Assembly: GCF_032452875.1 (NCBI RefSeq)
Contig: NC_083869.1
Span: forward strand, 119,232,001-119,296,000
Direction: 5' to 3'
Origin: Bos javanicus
Taxonomy: Eukaryota > Chordata > Mammalia > Artiodactyla > Bovidae
DNA length: 64,000 nucleotides
A program made the position numbers and the translations under genes. Shown here piece after piece: positions 34,669 through 46,035 of this stretch (position 1 is its first letter; every line of letters begins with the position of its first letter). Below the pieces are notes generated by a model. It saw nothing but the letters and a program-made list of their open reading frames with translations. It did no database searches and had not been told where the DNA came from.

Positions 34669-35524
34669 GGGAAGATTATTTAAGATAAAGCTGAGGCCAT
34701 TGCAAAGGTGCTAGAGAGATTCTTGTTTTTTTTTTTTAATGAGCTGAAAGGAGCTTGGGTTAAAGGGGCAGTGAATTCAAACTATCACAGTGTTGCTGTG
34801 ACAGTGACATGAACCCCTTTGAGCTGGAAAAGGAGGGGTGCATGTCATTTGAAGTACAGAACAGGCCCGTCCCCAGACCCTGGGGAGGGACCCTCAGCAG
34901 TGTCATCGGGAACTTCTCCCACTGTTCCCTGTGATCTGGGGGTGACCCAGGTGCCTGGTCCTTGCTGGGCAGTATTAGGGAGGTTCCTGCCCTTGTGGGA
35001 GGGCAGGGATTCAGCCCTGAAGGATCCAGGGGAGGCTCAGAGAGCCCCACCTCTGGGGTTGCCAGATTTGGCAAATAAAAACACAGGACACCCAGCTGAA
35101 GTTGAATTTCAAACAGACATGAATAGTTTTTCAGTGTGCCTCTGGGCAACTGTGCATCAGTGCCAAGCAGGGGGCCCAGGAGACAATTCCAGGTTTTGTT
35201 GGCTTTTCCCAAGAGGTGGGGGCAGGGGTGGGGAGGGGGCAGGCCACAGGGCAGAGGGTCTGATCTTCCCTGCCTGCGTGTGTTCCAACCAGAGCGTGCC
35301 CACTGCACCCTCAGGTTACAAGTACCCAAAGTGGTCATCTGGAAAGGTCCCAACCTGCACAAGTAAACAAGTCCCCATCCATAGGCACCGGGGAGGGGAG
35401 CCGTGAGGGACTGGCCCCCGGGCTGTGTGCTTTTCTTGGCTCCGGGGTCCAGCCCAGTAAAGAGCATCTTCAAAGAGCTTCCAGAGCAGAGGTCAACTGA
35501 GCTCTCTCTCCTGACTCCTCTCAG
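34669..35524. other. Intron, single-copy
   Basis: GC-rich toward exon 4. The 237-codon antisense frame at 34760-35473 is not supported by any splice or start context. Confidence 0.45.
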
Positions 35525-35654
35525 CCGCCACCGATGCCAAGCCGGGAGAGTGGTCGCCAGCAGGACGTCAGGGAGAGCCTCGTCTGCCCCCAGCAGGGGC
35601 CCCGAGCCAGCCTCGAGAGGGGCCCCGGGCCCCAGAAAGTGGAGACACCACCAG
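35525..35654 (+). CDS. Exon 4 of the unrecognised split gene
   Basis: The acceptor GAGCTCTCTCTCCTGACTCCTCTCAG is strong. The donor is ACCAG|GTAGGG, weaker but acceptable. The block is 130 bases: two bases complete a Ser codon from exon 3, 42 codons follow (ATDAKPGEWSPAGRQGEPRL at the start), and two bases are left. All three frames are open because the stretch is GC-rich. The frame was therefore fixed by the neighbouring exons, not by the block alone. The piece is rich in Pro, Gly, Ala and Arg and is probably disordered. Confidence 0.55.
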
Positions 35655-38065
35655 GTAGGGGTGGAGCGGTGTCCCGGAAGGGCTCCTCTGAGGCCCAGCC
35701 TCTGATGATGGAGGCAAAGGAGCCTCCCACTGGGGGCCCAAGTGCGGTTCTGAGACCCTCAGGGGAGTGTGGTCAGCTCGTCTGACAACCTCAGAGCCCA
35801 AGGGGAGGGATCTGCCCTCCTGAGAATCACCAGTCGTCAGGCCGGAAGGAGAGAAAAACTTACAAACACACCCAAGGGACTTGTTTTAAGAACTGCTGGG
35901 TGAACACGTTTGGGAGGGTGAGTGAAGAGAAGTAATTTGAGGTCAATGGCCTCTCTTAGCAGTTCGCTTTTGGAGAGGGGGCTGTGGAGGGGAGAAAGGT
36001 GAGGCCTGAGGTCAGTACAAGGGTTTGGCTCAGATGTCAGCTTCCTAAAACAGAAACTGGACCCCCAGGAAGAAAAAAAAAAAAAAGATGTTTTCTGTTC
36101 CTCTGTGTCAAATGAGCACAAACCGGCACTCAGTGGGTGAGGAGGGATTCTTTAGAATCTCGAAAGGACTTTTTTTTTTTTTTTTTTAAATGATCTTACA
36201 GGCTCCTTCTTTCAGATCTGAGAGAACCTGCTTGGGGGAGGGGCCTGGCCCTGGACTCAGACCCAACTTGTCTCCTGACCGCCGCCCACTACTTCCTCCT
36301 CCCGGCCCCACAGCGCCCTGCAGGCTGCAAGTTTCAAGACAGAGGAGCCTCGCTCCTGTGCTAAAACACTGCTCTAGAGAGTCATGCTGAGCATCATGAC
36401 AACACCCTTGGAGTCTCTGATTAGAGGAATTTTGCCATGGTGACCGGCCAGGCCATCCGTGCCCCACTTTCCCCTTAGAACAGGGAGGAACGTCCGTTAT
36501 TGTGTCTGCAGTGAGCAGGCCCCCACCTCCGCTGTGGTCACAGCTGACTTGCAGCTCCTCCAGCAGTGGGGTCTTGTGGAGCTGGGTGAGGCTGTGGGAG
36601 GCCTGCATTCTAGGCCCCTCGAGGCCTGAAACTACCCACCCCCTGCAGATGTGGCCCCCATCACAGTGCAGGGGAGTCTGAGAAACCAGCCCACCGGCCC
36701 TCCCCTGTAGGGACCTTCCTGCCTTCTTGCAATCTCCCACTGATGGAAACGCCACAGAAACAGGGATTCCTGCTGGGTTCTAGAAGCTGCTGGACACCTT
36801 GGAGGGGTCAGGGACCCCTGAGGACAGGCAGAAGGCCCAGCAGCGCTGCACCCACTGGCGAGAAAGTCAGGGAGAGGAGGGGCAGGGAGACTGCCAAAGC
36901 CTACCCCTCTGAGAGCAGGCAGCTACCTTGCACCTTCCTTTCCTGCTTCAAGGGCAGAAGGGCGGCAGGGCTGTATAGGGATGAGCCACAAGGACCTTGG
37001 GATCTGGACTGGGGAGGGGACAGTCCTGGATGTGTCTACGGGGCAGAAGGTGTCAAAGATGGTGAGCCAGAGTTCCGCTGTATAGTCACGTGCTCCATGA
37101 CTCTCCCACTGTCCTCAAAGACGGGGGCCATGTGTAGGGTGTTTATCCCCCGTGTTCCTGGCACAGAGCAAGAGCTCAAAATACACATTGGATGAATCCC
37201 TAGGAGAAAAGAAGAGAGCGTGGCTCTCTGTCTGGCTTGACAGCTCCACTCTCTCAGTCTGTAAAGGAGGGCAGCCCCTGGCCTCAGAAGATGAGTTGGC
37301 TGGGTTGGGCCCTTACTTGTGGGGAGAAGGAAGGCCCTGGAGCCCTGGATGTGGGTCGTTGGTAGACAAAATGATAGCCCGCATTGCTTAGCCCTGACTT
37401 TGAGGTGGCGTAAAGATAATTGCAGCTCCAGTGGCTTCCAGCAACTGATCTTGCTGTGAAATTGACTTCCTGGAAGCCAGGAGTGAAAAGGTTCAGACTC
37501 TACCAGTGCACAGCCTCCCCACAGCCCACGTCTTCCTTTTCCTTTTTCTCTCCGCCTCTTACAGTCCTTAGCTTTGAATAAATGTTAACCAGACTATGAA
37601 AATGCATTTTCAAAGAAAACAAGCATTTATCCCAAGGAGAACCAAGGCACTTTCCCAGGGAAATCTGTCAGTCCCGACCTGGAGGGGCTGACCCCCCAAC
37701 CTTGGAAAGTACAGGGTTGGTTTCCAGCTGTCACCTCTGGGAAGGTGAGGGGCCAGGCTGCCCAGACGTCACATGGCCTTGCCCGCCCACTGGCCGCCCG
37801 CCATCTGCTGGGGCCCTGCTCTGCACGGCATTGGCACGTCATCCACACAGAGATGCCGAGGAGCCCAGCCAGACCAGGATGGCATTTGTCTGGACATTCC
37901 CTCCGTGTGGCCAAGGGCGGGTGAGGGAGTGGGCTCCTCCAGTCAGAGCTCTCACTGCCCCACAGACGTCTACCAGTGCCAGCCTGAGATGGGAAGCAAA
38001 CTGTCAAAATTCTGCCCAGCCGCAAGTATTGTGGCTTTTAAAAAATAAGGAAGAACGAGATTTTA
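35655..38065. other. Intron; single-copy with L2-like relic
   Basis: Long A and T runs lie near 36068 and 36171. Bases 37085-37200 (CCTGGCACAGAGCAAGAGCT then GGATGAATCC) resemble an L2 3' end on the plus strand. No exon is supported. Confidence 0.45.
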
Positions 38066-38079
38066 CGTATGTCTGTGGT

Positions 38080-38287
38080 GGTTGTTTAGTGGTTAAGTTC
38101 TGTCCGACTCTTTGCGACCCCATGGGCTGTAACCCTCCAGGTTCCTCTGTCCATGGCATTTTCCAGGCAAGAATACTGGAGCAGTTGCCATTTTCCTTCT
38201 CCAGGGGATTTTCCCAACCCGGGTATCAAACCCGGGAATCTCCTGCATTGCAGTCACATTCTTGACCACTGAGCCACCAGGAAGCCC
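38080..38287 (-). mobile_element. Bov-tA SINE
   Basis: A minus-strand copy; its head ends GAGCCACCAGGAAGCCC. Its left end is the older GTGGTTGTTTAGTGG type. Confidence 0.9.
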
Positions 38288-38289
38288 TT

Positions 38290-39454
38290 ACATATATGTC
38301 CCATATATGCTTTTCCCTCCTCACATTTGTTCCCAAAGGATATATGACAATATTGAGCTAAAAGAAATTACAGAACCAGGAGGTCAGGGAAATTGGGGTA
38401 GCCTGAGTATTTATACAGACATGTGTGCACCCTCACTGAATATCCGTGTGTGAAATTTGCCTTCATCCGGCGTGCTCCCTCCCCAGCCGCCACGCTCTTC
38501 CCAGCCCCCTTCTCCCCTCTGGACTTTGTTGCAGTCCAGATGAAATTCCACAGCAATGACCAAGTTAGGTACTTTGATGAGCAGAGTCCACTTAGGCAAG
38601 CCCTGAGCGCTTTGATTCGTATCTTAATGCAGACGGTATTTCCCTCCAAAGAAATGAAGGGAGACGGGGATGTTCTGCCGTGGGAATCTCAGCTCTGGGA
38701 TTATGACTCAGCAGCATTCCAAACACAAGTAAAGATTAAATATCTCCAGAAACTTTTTATTGTGACTCCCTTCCAACACAATGTTCCTATTGACGAGCAG
38801 AGATCATAGAAGCCAGCCAGGCTTCTCTGATACATAACTGCCTACCTTGCAGGGCACCTCCCAATTTACCAATATATCGATCGACCTTCACCTTTTTCTA
38901 GGACCCAGCACCGTGTGTTCCTGCAGCCGGTCACATCTTCCTGAGTTGGAGGCGACTGCTATCCACGTGTGCTTCCCATGTGCTCTTTCTGCTCTGCCCT
39001 AATCTGGCTGCATCCCCGGCCAGACCATCGCCATTTCCTGGCTCTAGCTCCTGACTCCCTAGACCATAAGCTCACACCATGCAGGGGCTTGAGGGGGCTG
39101 GGGGGCTGCTCAGGGGCCAAGCTGACCCTTCCCAACAGCCATCCCTCCCTGCCTCCCACAGTGTCCTCTCCAGGGGGCCCCAAACTCATCACCCCTCAGA
39201 GTTCAGCGACAGTGACCAGCACCCTCAGTCAACACATCTGCCTCCTGCAGCCGCCCAGGTGGGGACCCCATGGAGGGGAAGGATCTGCCAAGCCGAAGGG
39301 GTGGTTCCCTGGTGTCTGCCAAGGGCCACTTTCCCCAGTGCCAGAGGGAGGTGCCAGCCAGAGGGAGGATGTGTCTGAGATGTTCTTTCATGGCAACAAC
39401 ACGACCCCAGTCAAACAAAGGTCATGTCCCAGAGCCAAGAGGAGGCCCGCTCTT
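38290..39454. other. Single-copy intron DNA
   Basis: It contains a 128-codon frame at 38423-38809 and part of a 257-codon frame at 38969-39742. Neither has support as a gene. Confidence 0.4.
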
Positions 39455-39740
39455 AGGTATATTAGTCAGGATTCTCCAGAGAAACAGAGCCAACAGGAAG
39501 TGTGTGTGGAAAGAGATTTAATTAAGGAATCGGCTCATGTGGCTGCAGAGGCAAGTCCAGAACCCAAGAGCGAGTGGATGGGGCACACTCGCTTTCTGGA
39601 GGGCAGTCTGCTTTACTCAGCGTCCCCCCTGTGGAATGTCTGCCTTGTCCAGAGACACCTGCACAGAAATATGCAGTGTTTGATCAGATACCTGGGCGCC
39701 GCAGCCCCACGACACTGCCACATAAAGTTTACCTGCATGT
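39455..39740 (-). mobile_element. Ancient mammalian LTR-like repeat
   Basis: TATTAGTCAGGATTCTCCAG, GAAACAGAGCCAACAGGA and GATCAGATACCTGGGC are landmarks of a widespread old LTR-like repeat read in reverse. I am not sure of the family name. Confidence 0.5.
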
Positions 39741-39759
39741 AGGCTTTTCATGGCTGCAT

Positions 39760-40662
39760 ATTGCCACTCTGCTTATTTAACTTATATGCAGAGTACATCA
39801 TGAGAAACGCTGGACTGGAAGAAACACAAGCTGGAATCAAGATTGCCAGGAGAAATATCAATAACCTCAGATATGCAGATGACACCACCCTTATGGCAGA
39901 AAGTGAAGAGGAACTAAAAAGCCTCTTGATGAAGGTGAAAGTGGAGAGTGAAAAAGTTGGCTTAAAGCTCAACATTCAGAAAACGAAGATCATGGCATCT
40001 GGTCCCATCACTTCATGGGAATTAGATGGGGAAACAGTGGAAACAGTGTCAGACTTAATTTTTGGGGGCTCCAAAATCACTGCAGATGGTGACTGCAGCC
40101 ATGAAATTAAAAGACGCTTGCTCCTTGGAAGGAAAGTTATGACCAACCTAGACAGCATATTCAAAAGCAGAGACATTACTTTGTCAAGAAAGGTCCGTCT
40201 AGTCAAGGCTGTGGTTTTTCCAGTGGTCATGTATGGATGTGAGAGTTGGACTGTGAAGAAAGCTTAGCGCTGAAGAATTGATGCTTTTGAACTGTGGTGT
40301 TGGAGAAGACTCTTGAGAATCCCTTGGACTGCAAGGAGATCCAACCAGTCCATTCTGAAGGAGATCAGCCCTGGGATTTCTTTGGAAGGAATGATGCTAA
40401 AGCTGAAACTCCAGTACTTTGGCCACCTCATGTGAAGAGTTGACTCTTTGGAAAAGACTCTGATGCTGGGAGGGATTGGGGGCAGGAGGAGAAGGGAACG
40501 ACAGAAGATGAGATGGTTGGATGGCATCACGACTTGATGGGTGTGAGTCTGAGTGAACTCCGGGAGTTGGTGATGGACAGGGAGGCCTGGCATCCTGCGG
40601 TTCATGGGGTCGCAAAGAGTCGGACATGACTGAGTGACTGAACTGAACTGAAAGTGTAAAGG
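39760..40662 (+). mobile_element. BovB 3' end with YADD motif
   Basis: A 0.9-kb, 5'-truncated copy that begins within the reverse transcriptase just before NLYAEYI and includes YADD (about 39871-39882). The frame is open from 39761 to a TAG at 40265-40267. The copy ends in an ACTGAA tail. A short target duplication, GGCTGCAT, lies at 39752 and 40663. Confidence 0.95.
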
Positions 40663-40740
40663 GGCTGCATTTTAAAACAATCAAGATTTTATGTTATGTA
40701 TATTTTACCACCATAACAATGATAACAAATTTCAACATTA

Positions 40741-40868
40741 GGGAGTTCCCTGGAGGTCTAGTGGTTAGGATTCTGGGCTTTCACTGCTGTAGTCTGGGTT
40801 CAGTTCCTGGAGAGAGAACTGAGATCCTGCAAGCCATGTGGCACAGCCAAAAACAAACAAACAAAAGA
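40741..40868 (+). mobile_element. CHR-type SINE
   Basis: A plus-strand copy; the tRNA-Glu-like head AGTTCCCTGGAGGTCTAGTG is well kept and the tail is (AAAC)n. Confidence 0.92.
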
Positions 40869-40983
40869 ATATATATCTCAGAATTAGAAAAGCTTCATTG
40901 TATGTGTCAGAAAGGTGTCAGCAGTGCATGCCTGTTTCACACACTTGCAGTCAGATTTACATGCTGCTCTGTATCACTCCCTT

Positions 40984-41150
40984 GGACTTCCCTTGTGGCT
41001 CAGCTGGTAAAGAATCCTGCGATTCAGGAGACCTGGGTTCGATCCCTGGGTTGGGAAGAAGGGAAAGGCTACCTACTCCAGTATTCTGGCCTAGAGAACC
41101 GTGGCCGCAAAGAGTCGGACACAACTGAGCCACTTTCACCTTCACTTTCT
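40984..41150 (+). mobile_element. Bov-tA SINE, internally deleted
   Basis: The head GGACTTCCCTTGTGGCTCAG is complete. The body lacks part of the usual middle (GAGAACCGTGGCCGCAAAG joins the halves). Confidence 0.92.
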
Positions 41151-41162
41151 GTGTCGCTCCAA

Positions 41163-41375
41163 GGGCTTCCAAGTGGCTGTGTGATAAAGAATCCGGCTGC
41201 CAATGCCGAAGATGTGGGTTAGATCCCTGGGTCGGGAAGATCCCATGGAGGAAGAAATAGCAACCCACTTCAGTAGTCTTGCCTGGTATATCCCATGGAC
41301 AGGGGAGCCTGGCGGACTGCGGTTCATGGGGTCACAAAGAGTCAGGCAGGACTTAGCAACTGAGCACGCTGTATT
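41163..41375 (+). mobile_element. Bov-tA SINE, in tandem with the preceding copy
   Basis: A second copy starts only 12 bases after the first, in the same orientation. CTGTATCACTCC, CTGTGTCGCTCC and CTGTATTGCTC stand before, between and after the two copies. Confidence 0.93.
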
Positions 41376-41416
41376 GCTCTGGGATTTTTGGGTGTGTGTG
41401 TTTGTGTTTACTTTGT

Positions 41417-41640
41417 TTTTAATTTATTTTTAATTGCAGGATAATTGCTTTACATTGGTATGTTAGTCTCTGCTGTACAACAGTGTGAATCAGCTCTAAG
41501 TATACATATGTCCCCTCCCTCTTGAACCTCCCTCCCACCACCCCATCCCACCCCTCTAGGTTGTCACAGAGCACCAAGTTGAGCTCCCTGTGTTATACAG
41601 CAGCTTTTTTCCTCTATTCTGAGCCTCACTACATTCTCTC
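41417..41640 (-). mobile_element. L1 3' UTR fragment
   Basis: The minus-strand artiodactyl L1 3' end: TTTTTAATTGCAGGATAATT and CCTCCCTCTTGAACCTCC. Confidence 0.82.
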
Positions 41641-41761
41641 TCATGTGCCTGAGTAGCCCCCACATTATTTACGATGATTGCATACTCTTTCATCTGATCA
41701 GTATACTCTAATTTTTTACATTTCTTTCATTCACTGATAATGCACATGGGTGTGTGCTCAG

Positions 41762-41900
41762 GGTCGGGAAGATCCCCTGGAGGAAGAATGGCAACCCAGT
41801 CTAGTATTCTTGCCTGGAGAATCCCATGAACAGAGGAGCCTGGCGGGCTACAGTCCATGGGGTTGCAAAGAGTCAGACATGACTGAAGCAGCTTAGCACA
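41762..41900 (+). mobile_element. Bov-A body without tRNA head
   Basis: A 5'-truncated SINE of 139 bases, starting inside the body at GGTCGGGAAGATCCCCTGG. It has a perfect target duplication, TGTGTGCTCAG (41751-41761 and 41901-41911). Confidence 0.94.
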
Positions 41901-41911
41901 TGTGTGCTCAG

Positions 41912-42289
41912 AACTGTGCTGGACATTGGATATCAAAGGTGGACTAGACCAAATTGCTGCTCTGAGGCAGTTCACCTGGAAGGACAATGTTATACATGAC
42001 ATGAAAATAAATTTGCTTTTTAAAGGAAAAAAAAAGTTAAAAAATTGTAAGAGGGCTAAATCTCCTCTATCCTTTTCAACCAGGTATGAAAGATTTCTTG
42101 TCTAAAGTACAGGCAGTTTTTTACACGTCTTTTTCTAAATTTGAATTTGGAAACTTTTCAAATATTTAAGTTTTATTTTTCTGATGATTAAAGTAATAGA
42201 TTCTCAATGTAAAAAAAAAAGGGGGAAGCATAATGAAATGAATCAACAAATTATGCAGCTGCCTCCCTAGTCTCACTCCCCAGAGCCAT
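41912..42289. other. AT-rich single-copy DNA
   Basis: Nothing recognised apart from short A runs. Confidence 0.45.
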
Positions 42290-42465
42290 CATCCCCGTTT
42301 ATGGGGCGCTTTACCACAGCTGGCCCAGGGATACCACCTCACAGAACCTTCAGAGCTGTGCTACAGAAGCCATTTCACAGGTGGGGAAACTGAGGCTCCT
42401 GAGATGTCAGCAGATTGCTCACTCCCTCACCGGCTAGAAAGCAACAGAGCGAGACAGAGTCCAGG
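42290..42465 (-). mobile_element. MIR SINE (ancient)
   Basis: CATTTCACAGGTGGGGAAACTGAGGC contains the reversed MIR core (GGGGAAACTGAGG). It is diverged. Confidence 0.75.
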
Positions 42466-42545
42466 CCATTCCAGGGCCCTCACCCTTCTCCCTGCCACCA
42501 GATCCTTCACTTGCCCCAGTCCTCAGTTTCAGCCCCCAGCACGGT

Positions 42546-42546
<1 letters not shown>

Positions 42547-42584
<38 letters not shown>
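42547..42584. repeat. (CA)n microsatellite
   Basis: About 18 clean CA units, which makes it a likely length polymorphism. Confidence 0.97.
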
Positions 42585-42586
<2 letters not shown>

Positions 42587-42883
42587 CCACTAGGAGCCCT
42601 GCAGCCGGTCAGCATCTCTCTGTCCTGGGGGTGCGGTGGGGAGACCACCCCCCTTACTAGCCACGCTCACAGTGTCTGCTGCCCACTCACACTTGCAGCC
42701 TGCAGACCGAGATGCCCACCTACTGAAGGAAGGTCAGACCAGGAGCCCCTGCTGCCTGCTGGGAGCTGAGATGGCGCTTACATCAGCTCAGTCAGTGGTG
42801 ACCACAGCCCTGGGTGACGGCCCCCGGGACCCCAGTCTTCAGAGTTAGGTGTCAGAAAAATGGACACATAGCAAAGTCCCCAG

Positions 42884-42985
42884 AAGTCGAGCAAACTCTG
42901 GGAGATGGTGGAGGACAGAGGAGCCTGGTGTGCTACCATCCATGGGGTCACAGAGTCCAACACGACCGAGCGACGGAACAACAAT
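42884..42985 (+). mobile_element. BovB / Bov-A tail fragment
   Basis: Only the last 100 bases are present (GAGCAAACTCTGGGAGATGG to CGACGGAACAACAATAGC). Confidence 0.85.
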
Positions 42986-43194
42986 AGCAACAGAAGTTGA
43001 GATGGGAATAAAAGTTGAGCATGTATATACCTCAGTGACAGCCAGGGAGCAAAGGTTTGGGTGGGGGAATCATGTCCCCAACCCCAGCTGCAGTGGCTGC
43101 GGGCGCTGGTAGGAAGGAGGGAACAGGCTCTAAGACGTGGCCTCTTGTCTCTGTGAAGCCGACCCACTGGGCTGGGGTCCTGAGGGCGTCTGGA

Positions 43195-43345
43195 GAATGG
43201 CTGGCTATAAGATCCCACCAGGTTCACTGCCTGCTTGTTATGTGTGTAAATTTGGGAAACTTGACCGACTTGGAGCCTCAGTTTCGACATCTGAAAAATG
43301 GGGTAGTAATGCCTGCTTCGCAGGGTTGTTTGGGGGCTCAATGTC
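43195..43345 (+). mobile_element. MIR SINE (ancient)
   Basis: The forward MIR core GCCTCAGTTTCGACATCTGA is followed by AAAATGGGGTAGTAATGCC. Confidence 0.78.
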
Positions 43346-43399
43346 ATCTTCTCATTGTGGCCTTCCCTGGTCACCCCATCTAAAGTCAGCTTCCAGTTG

Positions 43400-44040
43400 A
43401 TGCTGTAATAAACTTCCAGTTGCACAAATTTAGTCACTAAATAAGCACGAATTTATTATTTTCCAGTTCTGTAGATTAGAAGTCCCACATGGGTCTTCAT
43501 GGGCTGGAATCAAGGTGTCCACAAGACAGGTTATACCCTGGAGGTCTAGGGAAGAATCTCTCTGCTATCCCCTCTGGCTTCAAGAAGCCTCCTGCCCTCC
43601 TGGGCCTGTGGCCCCTTCCTGCGTGCATATGTGAAGTCGCTTCAGTTGTGTCTGACTCTTTGTAACCTTATGGACTGCAGCCGCCAGGCTCCTCTCTCTA
43701 ATGGGACTCTCCAGGCAAGAATAACGGAGTGGGTTGCCATGCTCTCCTCCAGGGGATCTTCCCGAACCAGGGATCAAACCAGCATCTTTTACGGCTCCTG
43801 TATTGGCAGCCGGGTTCTTTACCATTAGCGCCACCTGAAAAGCACTGTGGCCCCTTCCTCCATCCTCAAAGCCAGTGGCATTGTATCTGTGTCTTTTTTC
43901 CCATAGCCGAGCCTATTTCTCTTTCTTCCTCTGCTTCTCTCCCACTTTTAAGGACGCTTGTGATTACAGATATCCCAGTAATCTAGGATAACCTCACACC
44001 TGCAGCCTTGATTTCCTGTTGTCATGTAGGGTTCCAGGGA
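43400..44040 (-). mobile_element. MaLR-type LTR, split by Bov-tA
   Basis: Old LTR-like sequence on the minus strand: AATTTATTATTTTCCAGTTC at the left, CCCACTTTTAAGGACGCTTG at the right. The Bov-tA with its target duplication lies in the middle. Confidence 0.65.
43621..43844 (-). mobile_element. Bov-tA SINE nested in LTR
   Basis: A minus-strand copy flanked by a perfect 15-bp target duplication, CTGTGGCCCCTTCCT (43606-43620 and 43845-43859). Confidence 0.96.
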
Positions 44041-44335
44041 CTGGGACATGGAACTAACTGGAGCCAGACACACCTTTCCTGGCCACTGGATCTGACACTG
44101 TAATACTCTCTCAGGTTCCCTATTCTGCTCCTTGCCTTCAATCTCCTCTCTCATCATCTCCCTCCTCCCCCAAAGTGTGAGCTCCACGGGCAGGGATTTA
44201 TGCCACCAGGTGCCCTGCTCTACCCCACCCCACCCCCCGGTGCCCAGGATGGTGCCTGGCTGGCATCTCTTAGAGCCAGAAGGGGGAGTCCTTCCTTCTT
44301 CCTCCTGTGACTTTAGCTTGGATGTTTTGTTCCAG
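44041..44335. other. Intron; possible L2/MIR-like relic
   Basis: GTGAGCTCCACGGGCAGGGA and GATGGTGCCTGGCTGGC (44175-44275) look like an old LINE2 3' part. The acceptor of exon 5 follows. Confidence 0.4.
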
Positions 44336-44508
44336 GGGATTTACATCAAGCTTCTCCTGCAAGCCCCGGGCCCCCCGCACCCCGGAGATGCTGGACATGA
44401 ACCCATCCAAGGTCAAGTCATCAGCTCTGGGCCCTCAGTTCTCCTCATGTGGCCCCCAGCAGGCCAGCCATCCCAGCTCCAAGACCTCTTCCACAAGGAG
44501 CCTGCAGA
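44336..44508 (+). CDS. Exon 5 of the unrecognised split gene
   Basis: It has a good acceptor (TTGGATGTTTTGTTCCAG) and a near-perfect donor (GCAGA|GTAAGT). The block is 173 bases. One base completes an Arg codon from exon 4. Then come 57 codons starting GFTSSFSCKPRAPRTPEMLD, with SSKTSSTRSLQ at the end and one base over. The composition is Ser/Pro/Lys-rich with many possible phosphorylation sites, suggesting a disordered region. A second frame is also open (44132-44512), but it cannot be joined to exon 6 without a stop. This is the largest block of the model. Confidence 0.6.
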
Positions 44509-46035
44509 GTAAGTCACCCTGCACGGGAGGGCACTGGGCTTCCCCATCTGATTCGTGCTCCTTCCATGCCCACCAGACCAAGGGGAAAGGCCCATCTCCC
44601 CTCCCCACAAGACCAGGGCCCTAGCTGCCTGCTTCCTTTGCCCCAGGGACCGGTTCTTCACTCATCTTTCTGTTTAAGAAATTGCCCTTGGCCTCAGCGG
44701 GTCGTGGGCTTCCCCGGTGGCTCAGCTGGTAAAAATTCCCCTACAATGCAGGAGACCTGGGTTCAATCCCTGGGTTGGGAAGATCCCCTGGAGAAGGGAA
44801 CGGCTACCCACTCAAGTATTCTGGCCTGGAGAATTCCATGGACAGTATAATCTATGGGATCGCAAAGAGTCGGACACGACTGAGCGACTTTCACACTTCA
44901 GCGGCTCAGGCACAAGCTGGCAGAGGGAGACCCTTCCAGACAGTCACTCAGGGATAAGATCCCCCTGCCCGGGGGCTTACGGGTCAGCCCTGAAACCAGA
45001 ATCGACCTTCTGGTGGGAAACAGAAGCAGGTACTTCCTCACAGGCTGGGTGGAGAGGCCCCCTCCGAGGGCCTGAGGGTGGGGTGGGCCCTAGGGGACCC
45101 CGCTGTGTCCCTGGGGCCGCCCTCCCACTCTTCTGCTCCTGATAAAGACCACTTCTGTGTTGCCTCCCAGTCAGCCAGTTGACCACCCCCGCCCCTCCCA
45201 CTCCCCAACCCAAGCCTGGAACTTTCCAATAGGGCTTTACTAAAAATAAGGGAAGGCAAAAGAGAAACCCAACAAAAGGACGTCAAGAGGCAGAAAATCA
45301 GTCACACTCAGGATGTGTGAGTCCTGCGTCCTGGCCGCCCCCTCCTTCCTGACAGGGCCCTGGGCGCTCTGGCCAACCAGGGAGCACTGGGCTGGGACCG
45401 TGGTTCATGGGCCAAGTCTGGGCAGCCCGTGGGGATGGGCAGGCCTCCCTCTGCTCTCAGCACCTCTCTGCTGAGAAACTCACAGCGGAGCCCCGGCCCC
45501 ATCTCCCCACCACAGTGCTTGTACACACGAGCCCCGAGGAAACGCCAGCAAGTACAGGGAGATAGTGGCCAGGAGCGAAGTAGACCGGCTTCCCCAGGGC
45601 CCTGCCCGGCCGTCAGGCTGGACGCCCCCACTGAAGTAACCACAGTAGCAGCGCCCAGGAGCAGGCGGGCTGCCCGGCTGGCTGGCCGCACAGGGTGGGG
45701 AGCAGCACATACCCACCCCTCGGCCTCCACAAACACAGGAGCTGCTGGCAGCGAGGCTCACCGAGTCCCCACACCAAGCTTCCTGTCAGGAAAGTGCATG
45801 GCCACCCCAGTGAGTCAGGGCCCCCCGGCCACAGCGCAGGTGACCGGGAGGAAGGCGCTCTGCATTCGGTTTGCACAGGGCCCGTTGAAAGGAGGGCTTG
45901 TGCAGGGACAGAGAGGGTCTCTGTGCCCAAGCTTGCCCTGGCGCTGGCAGCTTGCCTGGCTTTTCTTCTCCAGGCAACCCGTCTTCCAGGAAGTGAGGAT
46001 GGGTTCTTCCCCGCTGTCACCGTCCCTTCACCCAG
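44509..46035. other. Intron, GC-rich; holds one Bov-tA
   Basis: GC-rich single-copy sequence with long open frames on both strands (for example 45429-46175). That plus-strand frame is the exon 6 frame extended upstream, so a longer exon 6 cannot be excluded. Confidence 0.45.
44707..44892 (+). mobile_element. Bov-tA SINE
   Basis: A plus-strand copy with an approximate target duplication (CCTCAGCGG at 44692, CTTCAGCGG at 44896). Confidence 0.93.

Noticed and set aside
34760..35473. 237-codon antisense frame
   Set aside because: GC-rich intron next to exon 4; no start context, no splice sites, and a competing 195-codon frame on the other strand.
38969..39742. 257-codon plus frame
   Set aside because: Its right third reads through an ancient LTR-like repeat and it has no conserved-looking motif.
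40741..40812. tRNA-Glu gene
   Set aside because: The head is tRNA-like, but the acceptor stem is not complementary and a SINE body and (AAAC)n tail follow: a CHR SINE.
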